A DNA stretch of 64,000 nucleotides, taken from positions 62,001-126,000 of the forward strand of contig NZ_CP108003.1 in the NCBI RefSeq assembly GCF_041435055.1, given 5' to 3'. Source of the DNA: Streptomyces sp. NBC_00341. GTDB taxonomy: Bacteria > Actinomycetota > Actinomycetes > Streptomycetales > Streptomycetaceae. The notes beneath the pieces are model-generated. The model saw only the letters and a program-made list of their open reading frames with translations. It did no database searches and had not been told where the DNA came from. Below, in pieces: positions 1 to 9,343 of the stretch (position 1 is the stretch's first letter; each line of letters opens with the position of its first letter). The position numbers were made by a program, and so were the translations under genes.

Positions 1-1
1 T

Positions 2-1204
2 CGCCTGTTCACCTCGGAATCTGTGACCGAGGGCCACCCCGACAAGATCGCTGACCAGATCAGTGACGCGATCCTCGACGAGCTGCTGAGACAGGATCCG
101 GCCTCGCGCGTCGCCGTCGAGACCCTGATCACCACCGGCCAGGTCCATGTCGCGGGGGAGGTGACGACCCGTGCGTACGCCGATGTCCCCACCCTCGTGC
201 GCGAGAAGATCCTCGCGATCGGCTACGACTCCTCCGCCAAGGGATTCGACGGCGCCTCGTGCGGCGTCTCGGTGTCCATCGGCGCCCAGTCCCCGGACAT
301 CGCGCAGGGCGTCGACACCGCGTACGAGAAGCGGGTCGGGGGCGGGGAGATCGACGAGCTCGACCAGCAGGGCGCGGGCGACCAGGGCCTGATGTTCGGG
401 TACGCCACCGACGAGACGCCGAATCTGATGCCCCTGCCGATCGAGCTGGCCCACCGCCTGTCGCGCCGGCTCACCGAGGTCCGCAAGGACGGCACCGTCC
501 CCTATCTGCGCCCCGACGGCAAGACGCAGGTCACCATCGAGTACGACGGCGACCGCCCGGTCCGGCTGGACACCGTCGTCGTCTCCTCGCAGCACGCCTC
601 CGGGATCGACCTGGACGAGATGCTCGCGCCCGACATCCGCCGCCACGTCGTGGAGTCCGTCCTCGCCCAGCTCGCCGAGGACGACATCAAGCTGGAGACC
701 GAGGACTACCGGCTCCTGGTCAACCCGACCGGACGCTTCGAGATCGGCGGCCCGATGGGCGACGCCGGACTCACCGGCCGCAAGATCATCATCGACACCT
801 ACGGCGGCTACGCCCGTCACGGCGGCGGCGCCTTTTCCGGCAAGGACCCCTCCAAGGTGGACCGTTCGGCCGCCTACGCGATGCGCTGGGTCGCCAAGAA
901 CGTCGTCGCCGCCGGGCTCGCCGCCCGCTGCGAGGTCCAGGTCGCCTACGCGATCGGCAAGGCCGAGCCGGTGGGCCTGTTCATCGAGACCTTCGGTACG
1001 GGTACGGCGGACCAGGAGCAGATCGAGAAGGCCGTCTCCGAGGTCTTCGACCTCCGCCCGGCCGCGATCATCCGGGACCTCGACCTGCTCCGCCCGATCT
1101 ACGCCCAGACCGCCGCGTACGGCCACTTCGGGCGGGAACTGCCGGACTTCGCCTGGGAACGGACCGACCGGGCCGACGCGCTCAAGGCCGCTGCCGGAAT
1201 CTGA
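2..1204 (+). CDS. metK: S-adenosylmethionine synthetase, 5' end cut by window edge
   Basis: Makes SAM from methionine and ATP in the cytoplasm. The frame is open from base 2, so the true start lies just left of the window; with a usual family length near 400 residues only about ten residues should be missing. Visible family motifs are [16 protein letters not shown] near the start, [12 protein letters not shown], and [20 protein letters not shown]. The reading frame is intact to TGA at 1202-1204. It is followed 37 bases later by adenosine kinase and then ahcY, a complete SAM-recycling set beside a cluster that encodes two radical-SAM enzymes and a methyltransferase. It may be a second, cluster-dedicated copy, but this window cannot show whether another metK exists. 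Identity is certain; dedication to the cluster is inference. Confidence 0.97.
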   Translation, partial: RLFTSESVTEGHPDKIADQISDAILDELLRQDPASRVAVETLITTGQVHVAGEVTTRAYADVPTLVREKILAIGYDSSAKGFDGASCGVSVSIGAQSPDIAQGVDTAYEKRVGGGEIDELDQQGAGDQGLMFGYATDETPNLMPLPIELAHRLSRRLTEVRKDGTVPYLRPDGKTQVTIEYDGDRPVRLDTVVVSSQHASGIDLDEMLAPDIRRHVVESVLAQLAEDDIKLETEDYRLLVNPTGRFEIGGPMGDAGLTGRKIIIDTYGGYARHGGGAFSGKDPSKVDRSAAYAMRWVAKNVVAAGLAARCEVQVAYAIGKAEPVGLFIETFGTGTADQEQIEKAVSEVFDLRPAAIIRDLDLLRPIYAQTAAYGHFGRELPDFAWERTDRADALKAAAGI

Positions 1205-1241
1205 CCGCCCGTCCAGGACACGTCCAGCCTCAGGAGTTCAT

Positions 1242-2225
1242 GTGCGTATCGCGGTGACAGGCTCCATCGCAACGGACCATCTCATGGTCTTTCCCGGCCG
1301 GATCGCGGATCAGCTGATCCCCGACCAGCTCGCCCACGTCTCGCTCTCCTTCCTGGTCGACGCGCTCGAAGTGCGCCGGGGCGGAGTCGCGGCCAACATC
1401 GCCTTCGGCCTGGGCAGCCTCGGCCTCGACCCGCTGCTGGTCGGCGCCGTGGGCACCGACTTCGCCGAGTACGAGGTCTGGCTCAAGCAGCACGGCGTCG
1501 ACACCGGCGGGGTGCGGGTCTCCGCCGAGCACCAGACCGCGCGCTTCATGTGCATCACCGATGAGGACGCCAACCAGATCGCCGCGTTCTACGCCGGCGC
1601 CATGCAGGACGCCCGTGAGATCGACCTGTGGCAGCTGGTCGGCACGCGGGAGCGGCCCGACCTGGTCCTCGTCTGCCCGAACGACCCGGCGGCGATGCTC
1701 CGGCACACCGCTGAGTGCCGCGAGCTCGGGCTCCCCTTCGCCGCCGACCCCTCCCAGCAGCTCGCCCGCCTCGACGGCGACGAGATCCGGGAGCTGGTCA
1801 CCGGCGCCCAGTGGCTGCTCACCAACGAGTACGAGGCCGCCCTGCTGCTCGAACGCACCGGCTGGACCCGCGCCGAGGTGCTCGAACGCGCCGGCACCTG
1901 GGTCACCACACTGGGCGGCGACGGCGTCCGGATCGACAGCGCGCACCAGGCGACGATCACGGTCGCGGCCGTGCCGGACACGGAGGTCACCGATCCGACC
2001 GGCGGGGGCGACGCCTTCCGCGCGGGGTTCTTCGCCGCGGTGAGCGCGGGGCTGCCGCTGGAGGCGGCGGCCCGGCTCGGCTGCGTGACCGCCGCCTCGG
2101 CGCTCGGCACCGTCGGCTCCCAGGCCTACCGGGCCGATCGCGACAGCCTGCTCGCCTCGGTCGCGCGTGCCTACGGCGCCGAGGCCGAAGAGGAGATCGC
2201 ACCGGCTCTCAGCGGCATGCGGTGA
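1242..2225 (+). CDS. PfkB-family carbohydrate kinase, probable adenosine kinase
   Basis: A ribokinase/PfkB-family protein of 327 residues. Seen: the N-terminal substrate motif [15 protein letters not shown] with a following VGAVGTDF, and the C-terminal anion-hole and catalytic-base motif [13 protein letters not shown]. The GTG at 1242 is preceded by AGGAG (1233-1237), which supports this start. Placed between metK and ahcY, it most likely phosphorylates the adenosine released by S-adenosylhomocysteine hydrolase, pulling that reversible reaction forward. The family also includes ribokinase and fructokinase, so the substrate call rests mainly on context. It probably belongs to the same transcription unit as metK (37-base gap) and ahcY (50-base gap). 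Confidence 0.85.
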   Translation: MRIAVTGSIATDHLMVFPGRIADQLIPDQLAHVSLSFLVDALEVRRGGVAANIAFGLGSLGLDPLLVGAVGTDFAEYEVWLKQHGVDTGGVRVSAEHQTARFMCITDEDANQIAAFYAGAMQDAREIDLWQLVGTRERPDLVLVCPNDPAAMLRHTAECRELGLPFAADPSQQLARLDGDEIRELVTGAQWLLTNEYEAALLLERTGWTRAEVLERAGTWVTTLGGDGVRIDSAHQATITVAAVPDTEVTDPTGGGDAFRAGFFAAVSAGLPLEAAARLGCVTAASALGTVGSQAYRADRDSLLASVARAYGAEAEEEIAPALSGMR

Positions 2226-2275
2226 GCGACGACGCACCACCCACCAGACGATTCAGAACCCGAGGAGCAGTACGC

Positions 2276-3712
<1,437 letters not shown>

Positions 3713-3734
3713 GCGCCGGCCGCCTTCGCCCGTC

Positions 3735-4499
3735 TCACCGCCGTACCGGCAGATCCGCGTACACGGAGGTGAGGCGGCCGGAGGCGGCGGCGAGGGCGGC
3801 CAGCGCCTCCCCGACGCGCCACCGGGCCCGGTCGCGCGGGCCGACCGCGTTGGAGACGGCGCGCAGCTCCACGACCGGACAGCCGGCCGCGACGGCGGCC
3901 TCCGCGACCCCGAACCCCTCCATGGCCTCGGCGAGGGCGTCCGGGTGGCGGGCCCGCAGCGCGGCGGACCGGGCCGCGGTACCGGTCACGGTGGAGACGG
4001 TGAGCACCGTGCCGGTACGCGCCCCCGTCGCCTCGGCGACACGGGCCACCAGCGCCGCGTCCGGCCGGTACTCGACGGTGCCGAAGCCCAGCTCGGTGGC
4101 CGGCACGAAGCCGTCGGCCGTATCGGCGCCCAGGTCGGCCGCGACGATCGCGCTCGCCACGACGAGCGAACCGAGCGGCGCCTCGGGCTGGAAGCCGCCG
4201 CCGATGCCCGCGCTGACGACCAGGTCGTACCCGGCCCCGCCGAGCGTCGCGGCGGTCAGTGCCGACGCCGTCGCGGCGGCGGCAGCGGCGGGCCCCACAC
4301 CGGCGGCCAGCAGGTCGACGCGGAGCCGGCCCCCGGTCACCCGGTGCAGGGTGCGGTCCGCGACCGGTGCGGGCGGGGTGGCGCCGAAGGCGGTCGCCAT
4401 CGCGTCGCGTTCCGCGTCGACCGCGGTGACGAGCAGAACCCGGGGGCCGGCGCGCTCATCGCGCCGGCGCCCGGGTCCGTCCGGTGGGGAGGGTGTCAT
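3735..4499 (-). CDS. mqnB: Futalosine hydrolase (MqnB-like nucleosidase)
   Basis: A member of the nucleosidase/nucleoside-phosphorylase superfamily, about 254 residues. It is predicted to cleave hypoxanthine from futalosine to give dehypoxanthine futalosine in the alternative menaquinone route. Seen: an N-terminal VLLVTAVDAERDAM block, the glycine-rich SAGIGGGF, and the family motif AMEGFGVAEAA that contacts the ribose and base. ATG at 4499 is preferred over an upstream in-frame start near 4541 because the latter would overlap the preceding gene. Two small genes precede it on the same strand, only 10 bases away. Related nucleosidases act on methylthioadenosine or S-adenosylhomocysteine; the futalosine call is strengthened by mqnA, mqnC and mqnE nearby. 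Confidence 0.87.
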   Translation of the reverse strand: MTPSPPDGPGRRRDERAGPRVLLVTAVDAERDAMATAFGATPPAPVADRTLHRVTGGRLRVDLLAAGVGPAAAAAATASALTAATLGGAGYDLVVSAGIGGGFQPEAPLGSLVVASAIVAADLGADTADGFVPATELGFGTVEYRPDAALVARVAEATGARTGTVLTVSTVTGTAARSAALRARHPDALAEAMEGFGVAEAAVAAGCPVVELRAVSNAVGPRDRARWRVGEALAALAAASGRLTSVYADLPVRR

Positions 4500-4509
4500 C
4501 ACGCTCCGC

Positions 4510-5001
4510 TCAGTGCGTGTGCTGGCCGCCGCTGATGACACTCACGAAGGCCACCTTCAGATAGGTGTCGCCGCGGCGCCGGGACAGCAGCGCGAACGAG
4601 CCCGCGAGCGCGATCAGTTCCAGCTGGTCCCAGCTGCCGCTGACCTCGATGCGCACGGACTTGCCGTCGGACTTGGCGAGCGAGAAGTCGATCAGGTCCG
4701 AGCCCCGGACGAGAGTCGCGTGGTAGCGGCCCCGATGAGGCTTGGACGTACGCCACTCGACGGGCGCCCCGCCCCCCGGCACGAACGCCTCGGGGCCGTC
4801 CAGGCACAGGATCGCGGGCTCGCCGGCGGTGACCCGGGTGCGCAGCCGTCCGGTGGCCGCGATCGGAAGGGCACGGCCACCCGAGGTGACCGTGCCCGTG
4901 CGCATGCCGCGGTCGAACTCCAACGCGGCAGTGGGGGAACCGAGGCCGTCGATGACGAAGGTGCCGCCCTGTTTGTGCAGGCTCAGCGATGTCTTCTTCA
5001 C
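4510..5001 (-). CDS. Unrecognised 163-residue protein
   Basis: I do not recognise a family. The protein begins MKKTSLSLHKQGGTF and appears soluble and beta-rich. It contains a proline/glycine segment (FVPGGGAPVEW) and a C-terminal hydrophobic stretch with ELIALAGSFALLSRR, and ends in GGQHTH. No signal peptide or cysteine pair is evident. It lies between a small membrane protein (3 bases upstream) and mqnB (10 bases downstream) on the same strand, so the three are probably co-transcribed. The spacing and GC-biased codon use support a real gene. Whether it belongs to naphthoquinone formation or is an unrelated chromosomal gene cannot be told from the sequence. Confidence 0.72.
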   Translation of the reverse strand: MKKTSLSLHKQGGTFVIDGLGSPTAALEFDRGMRTGTVTSGGRALPIAATGRLRTRVTAGEPAILCLDGPEAFVPGGGAPVEWRTSKPHRGRYHATLVRGSDLIDFSLAKSDGKSVRIEVSGSWDQLELIALAGSFALLSRRRGDTYLKVAFVSVISGGQHTH

Positions 5002-5004
5002 CCG

Positions 5005-5427
5005 TCAGTCCTTCCGCGCCGTGCGGGCGTACCCGGGGATGAGCACCAGGGCCACGACCAGGTGCATGCACAGCAGCGCCGCCTTGGTCGAGCCGCCCTC
5101 GCCGCTGCCGAGCGGGCCGAACAGGGACACCACGAACACGATGGACGCGATCACCGTCCACCGGGTGCGGGCCTTCGGTGACTTGCGGTCGAGCAGCGCC
5201 ACCACGCCCCAGGCGACGAGGCCGATCAGGATCGTCGCGCCGATGACCATCGCCAGTCCGACCTCCTGGGGGTCACCACCGCCCTGGGCCTTCGTCTTGA
5301 GGTCGATGTCGAGAGCGGAGTGCGCTATGAGCCAGACGATGACGGCCGCCACGGTGGCGGCCAGAAGGCAGACGATCCGTCGGCCGGCCTGCTGCCGGGT
5401 GGGGGAGGCGGTCGTTGTATTCGACAT
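5005..5427 (-). CDS. Small four-helix membrane protein (DUF6069-like)
   Basis: A 140-residue membrane protein. Four hydrophobic helices are visible: IVCLLAATVAAVIVWLIAH near residues 18-36, AMVIGATILIGLVAWGVVAL, VIASIVFVVSLFGPLG, and LLCMHLVVALVLIPGY. A polar loop KTKAQGGGDPQEVG follows helix 1 and the basic loop DRKSPKARTRW follows helix 2. The pattern resembles the actinobacterial DUF6069 group, recalled from memory and not searched. Function is unknown. It is first in a minus-strand run leading to the 163-residue protein and mqnB, transcribed divergently from mqnE across a 226-base gap. Confidence 0.75.
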   Translation of the reverse strand: MSNTTTASPTRQQAGRRIVCLLAATVAAVIVWLIAHSALDIDLKTKAQGGGDPQEVGLAMVIGATILIGLVAWGVVALLDRKSPKARTRWTVIASIVFVVSLFGPLGSGEGGSTKAALLCMHLVVALVLIPGYARTARKD

Positions 5428-5653
5428 GCGTCTTCATCCTTACGTCGCTGCGCCTGTCTCGGTTCGGTACAGAACCTTTGCGAAGGCTCACGGTAAGGCC
5501 CACCGGTCACACCGGTGGCTGACCTGGATCGCATCTGTAGGGATTTTCTTAGCGGTGGCTCGGCCAGCATGGAGCTGCGCTGCCGGGACTGTTGTATTCG
5601 CGGGGCCGAGCAGACCGTTCCCATGCCGGACTTGACGCTGAGGAGGCGCACGG
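5428..5653. promoter_or_regulatory. Divergent intergenic region ahead of mqnE and the mqnB-side genes
   Basis: A 226-base gap between two divergently transcribed units, so it should hold both promoters. An AGGAGG ribosome-binding site at 5641-5646 sits 7 bases before the GTG of mqnE. I see no unambiguous -35/-10 pair or operator. Confidence 0.5.
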
Positions 5654-6820
5654 GTGGACGCAGGATTCAAACGCGAGGTCGAGCAGAAGGTCGCTGATGG
5701 TGAGCGGCTCAGCCGCGAGGACGGCATCGCCCTGTACGAGTGCGACGACCTCGCCTGGCTCGGCGGGCTCGCGCACCAGGTGCGAACGCGAAAGAACGGC
5801 AACGTCGTTCACTTCAACATCAACCGTCACCTCAACATGACCAACGTGTGCACGGCCTCGTGCGCGTACTGCTCGTTCCAGCGCAAGCCGGGCGAGATGG
5901 ACGCCTACACCATGCGCATCGAGGAGGCCGTGAAGCTGGCCAAGGCGATGGAGGCCGAGCAGCTCACCGAGCTGCATCTGGTCAACGGCCTGCACCCGAC
6001 GCTGCCGTGGCGCTACTACCCGCGCTCGATCCGGGCGCTCAAGGAGGCCCTGCCGCCGACGGTGGCGGTCAAGGCCTTCACCGCCACCGAGATCCACCAC
6101 TTCGAGAGCATCTCCGGCCTCTCCGCCAGCGAGATCCTCGACGAGCTGATCGACGCCGGCCTGGAGTCGCTGACCGGCGGCGGCGCGGAGATCTTCGACT
6201 GGGAGATCCGGAAGCAGATCGTCGACCACCGCACCCACTGGGAGGACTGGTCGCGCATCCACCGTCTCGCACACGAGAAGGGGATCAAGACCCCGGCGAC
6301 GATGCTGTACGGGCACATCGAGGAACCCCGTCACCGCGTCGACCACGTGCTGCGCCTGCGCGAACTGCAGGACGAGACGGGCGGGTTCCAGGTCTTCATC
6401 CCGCTGCGCTACCAGCACGACTTCCATGACTCGATGGACGGCAAGGAACGCAACCGGCTCATGTCCAGGACGCGGATGGCGTCGCCTGCGGAGTCGCTGA
6501 AGACCTTCGCGGTCTCCCGGCTGCTCTTCGACAACGTGCCGCACGTGAAGGTCTTCTGGGTGATGCACGGCCTGCAGACCGCGGCGCTCGCGCTGAACCA
6601 CGGCGCCGACGACATCGACGGCTCCGTCGTCGAGTACAAGATCACGCATGACGCGGACGACTACGGAACCCCGGACAAGATGTCCCGCGAGGGCCTGCTG
6701 GACCTGATCCGCGACGCCGGGTTCCAGCCCGTGGAGCGCAACACGCTCTACGAGATCGTCCGCGAGTACGAGAGCCCGGACCCCGAGCTCCGCGAGAGCC
6801 CCCAGCCCATGCGGGTCTGA
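5654..6820 (+). CDS. mqnE: Aminofutalosine synthase, radical SAM enzyme
   Basis: Predicted to add the 5'-deoxyadenosyl radical from SAM to 3-[(1-carboxyvinyl)oxy]benzoate, giving aminofutalosine. The 388-residue protein carries the radical-SAM cluster motif as CTASCAYC (Cys66, Cys70, Cys73), preceded by HFNINRHLNMTNV, typical of the MqnE/MqnC/CofH group. GTG 5654 is chosen because a perfect AGGAGG lies 7 bases upstream. The end KITHDADDYGTPDKMS and the closing VRxYExPDP-type tail also fit MqnE. It heads an operon: ferredoxin, mqnA, mqnC, rfbB. The operon ends in a deoxysugar gene, so this copy is likely devoted to secondary metabolism, though a housekeeping role cannot be excluded. Confidence 0.93.
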   Translation: MDAGFKREVEQKVADGERLSREDGIALYECDDLAWLGGLAHQVRTRKNGNVVHFNINRHLNMTNVCTASCAYCSFQRKPGEMDAYTMRIEEAVKLAKAMEAEQLTELHLVNGLHPTLPWRYYPRSIRALKEALPPTVAVKAFTATEIHHFESISGLSASEILDELIDAGLESLTGGGAEIFDWEIRKQIVDHRTHWEDWSRIHRLAHEKGIKTPATMLYGHIEEPRHRVDHVLRLRELQDETGGFQVFIPLRYQHDFHDSMDGKERNRLMSRTRMASPAESLKTFAVSRLLFDNVPHVKVFWVMHGLQTAALALNHGADDIDGSVVEYKITHDADDYGTPDKMSREGLLDLIRDAGFQPVERNTLYEIVREYESPDPELRESPQPMRV

Positions 6821-6861
6821 CTCATGACCGCGACAACGACAAGTATCGGCAGGTGCGCACG

Positions 6862-7170
6862 ATGACCGTACGGGACGAGGACCTCCGGGGCGACGCCCTT
6901 GAGGTCTGGATCGACCAGGACCTGTGCACGGGCGACGGGATCTGCAGCCAGTACGCGCCCGACGTCTTCGAACTCGACATCGACGGCCTGGCCTACGTCA
7001 GGACCGCGGACGGCGATCTGCTCCAGGAGACGGGTGCCACGGTTCTCGTGCCCACCATCGCCCTGCGCGACGTCACCGACTCGGTGAAGGAGTGCCCGGG
7101 GGCCTGTATCCATGTGCGCCGGGTCAGTGACGGAGCCGAGGTCCTCGGACCGGACGCGGCGGACGACTGA
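6862..7170 (+). CDS. Small ferredoxin between mqnE and mqnA
   Basis: A 102-residue ferredoxin of the short actinobacterial type. Cysteines are at 22, 28, 78 and 82 in the pattern CTGDGIC followed 50 residues later by CPGAC, consistent with one 3Fe-4S or 4Fe-4S cluster. The segment APDVFELDIDGLAYV is typical of P450-partner ferredoxins. ATG 6862 is preferred because AGG (6850-6852) lies 9 bases ahead; GTG 6853 in the same frame is an alternative. Its stop overlaps the start of mqnA by one base (TGATG), so the two are translationally coupled. Electrons could go to the radical-SAM enzymes MqnE and MqnC, which need reductive activation, or to the P450 at 10390-11619. Confidence 0.88.
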   Translation: MTVRDEDLRGDALEVWIDQDLCTGDGICSQYAPDVFELDIDGLAYVRTADGDLLQETGATVLVPTIALRDVTDSVKECPGACIHVRRVSDGAEVLGPDAADD

Positions 7171-8075
7171 TGGCCTTGCTCACCGGCCGACGGCCGGTCC
7201 GGAGCGCCGCATCGGCCGCGCCCGTCCGGCCCCGGGTCGGACACATCGACTTCCTCAACTGCCTGCCGCTGTTCTGGGGACTGGCCCGCACCGGCAGCCT
7301 GCTCGACCTCGATCTGCACCAGGACTCGCCCGAGCGCCTCAGCGACGCCCTGGTCGCCGGTGAGCTGGACATCAGCCCGATCAGCGTCATGGAGTACCTG
7401 CGCCACGCCGACGAGCTGGTGGTGCTACCCGATATCGCGGTCGGCGCGGACGGGCCGGTGATGTCCTGCCTGCTGCTCAGCAAGGTGCCGCTGGACCAGC
7501 TCGACGGTGTCCCGCTCGCCTGCACCACTGCCAGCCGCACCACCGTACGCCTGGCCGAGCTGCTGCTCACCGAGTCGGTCGGGGTGCGGCCCGAGTACTT
7601 CAGCTGCCCGCCCGACCTGCCGACCATGATGGCCGGAGCACCGGCGGCCGTGGTGATCGGGGACGCCGCGCTGCGCGCCTCCCTCCTCCAGGCCGACACC
7701 TTCGGGTTCCAGGTGTACGACCTGGCCGAGATGTGGCGGGAGTGGACCGGGCTGCCGTTCGTCTTCGCGGTGTTCGCGGCCCGGCGAGAGTTCGCCGACG
7801 AGCACCCGCAGCTGGTCCGTGAGGTGCACTCGGGCTTCCTCGCCTCGCGCGAGCTCTTCCTCGACGAGATCGACGTGGTCTGCCACAAGGCGGCCCGCTG
7901 GGCCGAGTTCGACTTCGAGACCCTCAAGCGCTACTACATGTCCGCGCTCGACTTCGGTCTGGGCGAGCGTCAGCTCGCCGGCCTTCGCGAGTTCGCCCGC
8001 CGGGTCGGCGGCCAGGACGCCGGCTTCGCACCCGATCTGGGAATCCGCCTGCTGGACACCCGGCCCGCCGCCTAG
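7170..8075 (+). CDS. mqnA: Chorismate dehydratase (MqnA-like)
   Basis: Predicted to dehydrate chorismate to 3-[(1-carboxyvinyl)oxy]benzoate, the first committed step of the futalosine route and the co-substrate of MqnE. The protein is 301 residues with a periplasmic-binding-protein-like fold. Seen: VGHIDFLNCLPLFWGL near residue 25, ELDISPISVMEYLRHADELVVLPDI, and VVIGDAALRA. An extra N-terminal stretch of about 24 arginine/alanine-rich residues precedes the conserved start. It overlaps the ferredoxin by one base and is followed 48 bases later by mqnC. The related MqnD (dihydroxynaphthoate synthase) belongs to the same fold, but the DFLNCLPLFW opening fits MqnA better. Confidence 0.9.
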   Translation: MALLTGRRPVRSAASAAPVRPRVGHIDFLNCLPLFWGLARTGSLLDLDLHQDSPERLSDALVAGELDISPISVMEYLRHADELVVLPDIAVGADGPVMSCLLLSKVPLDQLDGVPLACTTASRTTVRLAELLLTESVGVRPEYFSCPPDLPTMMAGAPAAVVIGDAALRASLLQADTFGFQVYDLAEMWREWTGLPFVFAVFAARREFADEHPQLVREVHSGFLASRELFLDEIDVVCHKAARWAEFDFETLKRYYMSALDFGLGERQLAGLREFARRVGGQDAGFAPDLGIRLLDTRPAA

Positions 8076-8123
8076 GCCTCTCCGCCCGGCGACTCGATCC
8101 ATCCGAAACAGAAAGGTGGCCCG

Positions 8124-9329
8124 ATGGCCATCCCGACCAGTCATCTCACCGCTGCTCTGGACCGTGCCGCCGCCGGAGGCCGCCTCACGCCCGACGAGGC
8201 ACTGGAGCTCTACCGCCACGCACCGCTGCACGCGCTCGGCCAGGCCGCGGACGCCGTGCGCCGCCATCGCTACGCCGGCCAGGAGAACCTGGCGACGTAC
8301 ATCATCGAGCGCAACATCAACTACACCAACGTCTGTGTGACCGCCTGCAAGTTCTGTGCCTTCTACGCTCCGCCCAAGGACACCGAGCGCGGCTGGAGCC
8401 GGGACCTCGACGACATCCTGCGCCGGTGCGCGGAGACCGTGGAGCTGGGCGGCACCCAGATCATGTTCCAGGGCGGACACCACCCCGACTACGGCGTCGA
8501 CTACTACGAGGGCATGTTCTCCGCCATCAAGGAGAACTACCCCCAACTGGTGATCCACTCGCTGGGCGCCTCCGAGGTCGCGCACATGGCGAAGGTCTCC
8601 GGAGTCACGGTCGAGGAGGCGATCACCCGCATCCGGGACGCCGGTCTCGACTCGTTCGCCGGCGCCGGCGCCGAACTGCTGCCGGCCCGCGCCCGTACCG
8701 CCATCGCCCCGCTGAAGGAGTCGGGCGAGCGCTGGCTGGAGATCATGGAGATCGCGCACGGCCTCGGCCTGGAGTCCACCACCACGATGCTGATGGGCAC
8801 CGGCGAGACCAACGCCGAGCGCATCGAGCACCTGAGCATGATCCGCGACGTGCAGGACCGCACCGGCGGCTTCCGCGCGTTCATCCCGTACACCTACCAG
8901 CCGGAGAACAACAAGCTGCGCGGGCGCACCCAGGCCACCTCGCTGGAGTACCTGCGCGTGATCGCCATCGCGCGGCTCTTCCTCGACAACGTGGCGCACA
9001 TCCAGGGCTCCTGGCTCACCACGGGCAAGGAGATGGGGCAGCTGACCCTGCACTACGGCGCGGACGACCTCGGCTCGGTGATGCTGGAGGAGAACGTCGT
9101 CTCCTCTGCCGGGGCCAAGCACCGCTCGAACCTGCCCGAGCTCCTCGAACTGATCCGCGGCGCCGACCGCACACCGGCGCAGCGCAACACCACGTACGAG
9201 ATCCTCCGGGTGCACGACGATCCCGCGGCCGACCCGGCCGACGAGCGGGTCGTCTCGCACATCTCCTCGGTCGTGGATTCCGGCGACGGCGTCCGCCGCC
9301 GCTCACTGAAGGTCCTGCCGGTCAGCTGA
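8124..9329 (+). CDS. mqnC: Cyclic dehypoxanthinyl futalosine synthase, radical SAM
   Basis: Predicted to cyclise dehypoxanthine futalosine to the spiro cyclic form, the step before 1,4-dihydroxy-6-naphthoate. The 401-residue protein has the radical-SAM motif CVTACKFC (Cys71, Cys75, Cys78), preceded by IIERNINYTNV. It also shows MFQGGHHPDYGVDYYE and TTTMLMGTGETNAERIEHL, characteristic of MqnC. The ATG follows AAAGGTGG. The stop lies 14 bases before the GTG of the dTDP-glucose 4,6-dehydratase, whose ribosome-binding site overlaps the mqnC end. This shows that a menaquinone-type gene and a deoxysugar gene share one transcript. No mqnD is seen in the window. Confidence 0.94.
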   Translation: MAIPTSHLTAALDRAAAGGRLTPDEALELYRHAPLHALGQAADAVRRHRYAGQENLATYIIERNINYTNVCVTACKFCAFYAPPKDTERGWSRDLDDILRRCAETVELGGTQIMFQGGHHPDYGVDYYEGMFSAIKENYPQLVIHSLGASEVAHMAKVSGVTVEEAITRIRDAGLDSFAGAGAELLPARARTAIAPLKESGERWLEIMEIAHGLGLESTTTMLMGTGETNAERIEHLSMIRDVQDRTGGFRAFIPYTYQPENNKLRGRTQATSLEYLRVIAIARLFLDNVAHIQGSWLTTGKEMGQLTLHYGADDLGSVMLEENVVSSAGAKHRSNLPELLELIRGADRTPAQRNTTYEILRVHDDPAADPADERVVSHISSVVDSGDGVRRRSLKVLPVS

Positions 9330-9343
9330 GGAGACGCGTCGAC

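Noticed and set aside
1715..2275. An N-terminal extension of ahcY reaching back to 1715.
   Set aside because: It overlaps the adenosine kinase gene, has no homology, and a good ribosome-binding site precedes ATG 2276.
7170..8075. This gene as MqnD (dihydroxynaphthoate synthase) instead of MqnA.
   Set aside because: The DFLNCLPLFWGL opening and the SPISVMEYLRH block fit chorismate dehydratase better, and MqnE needs its product.
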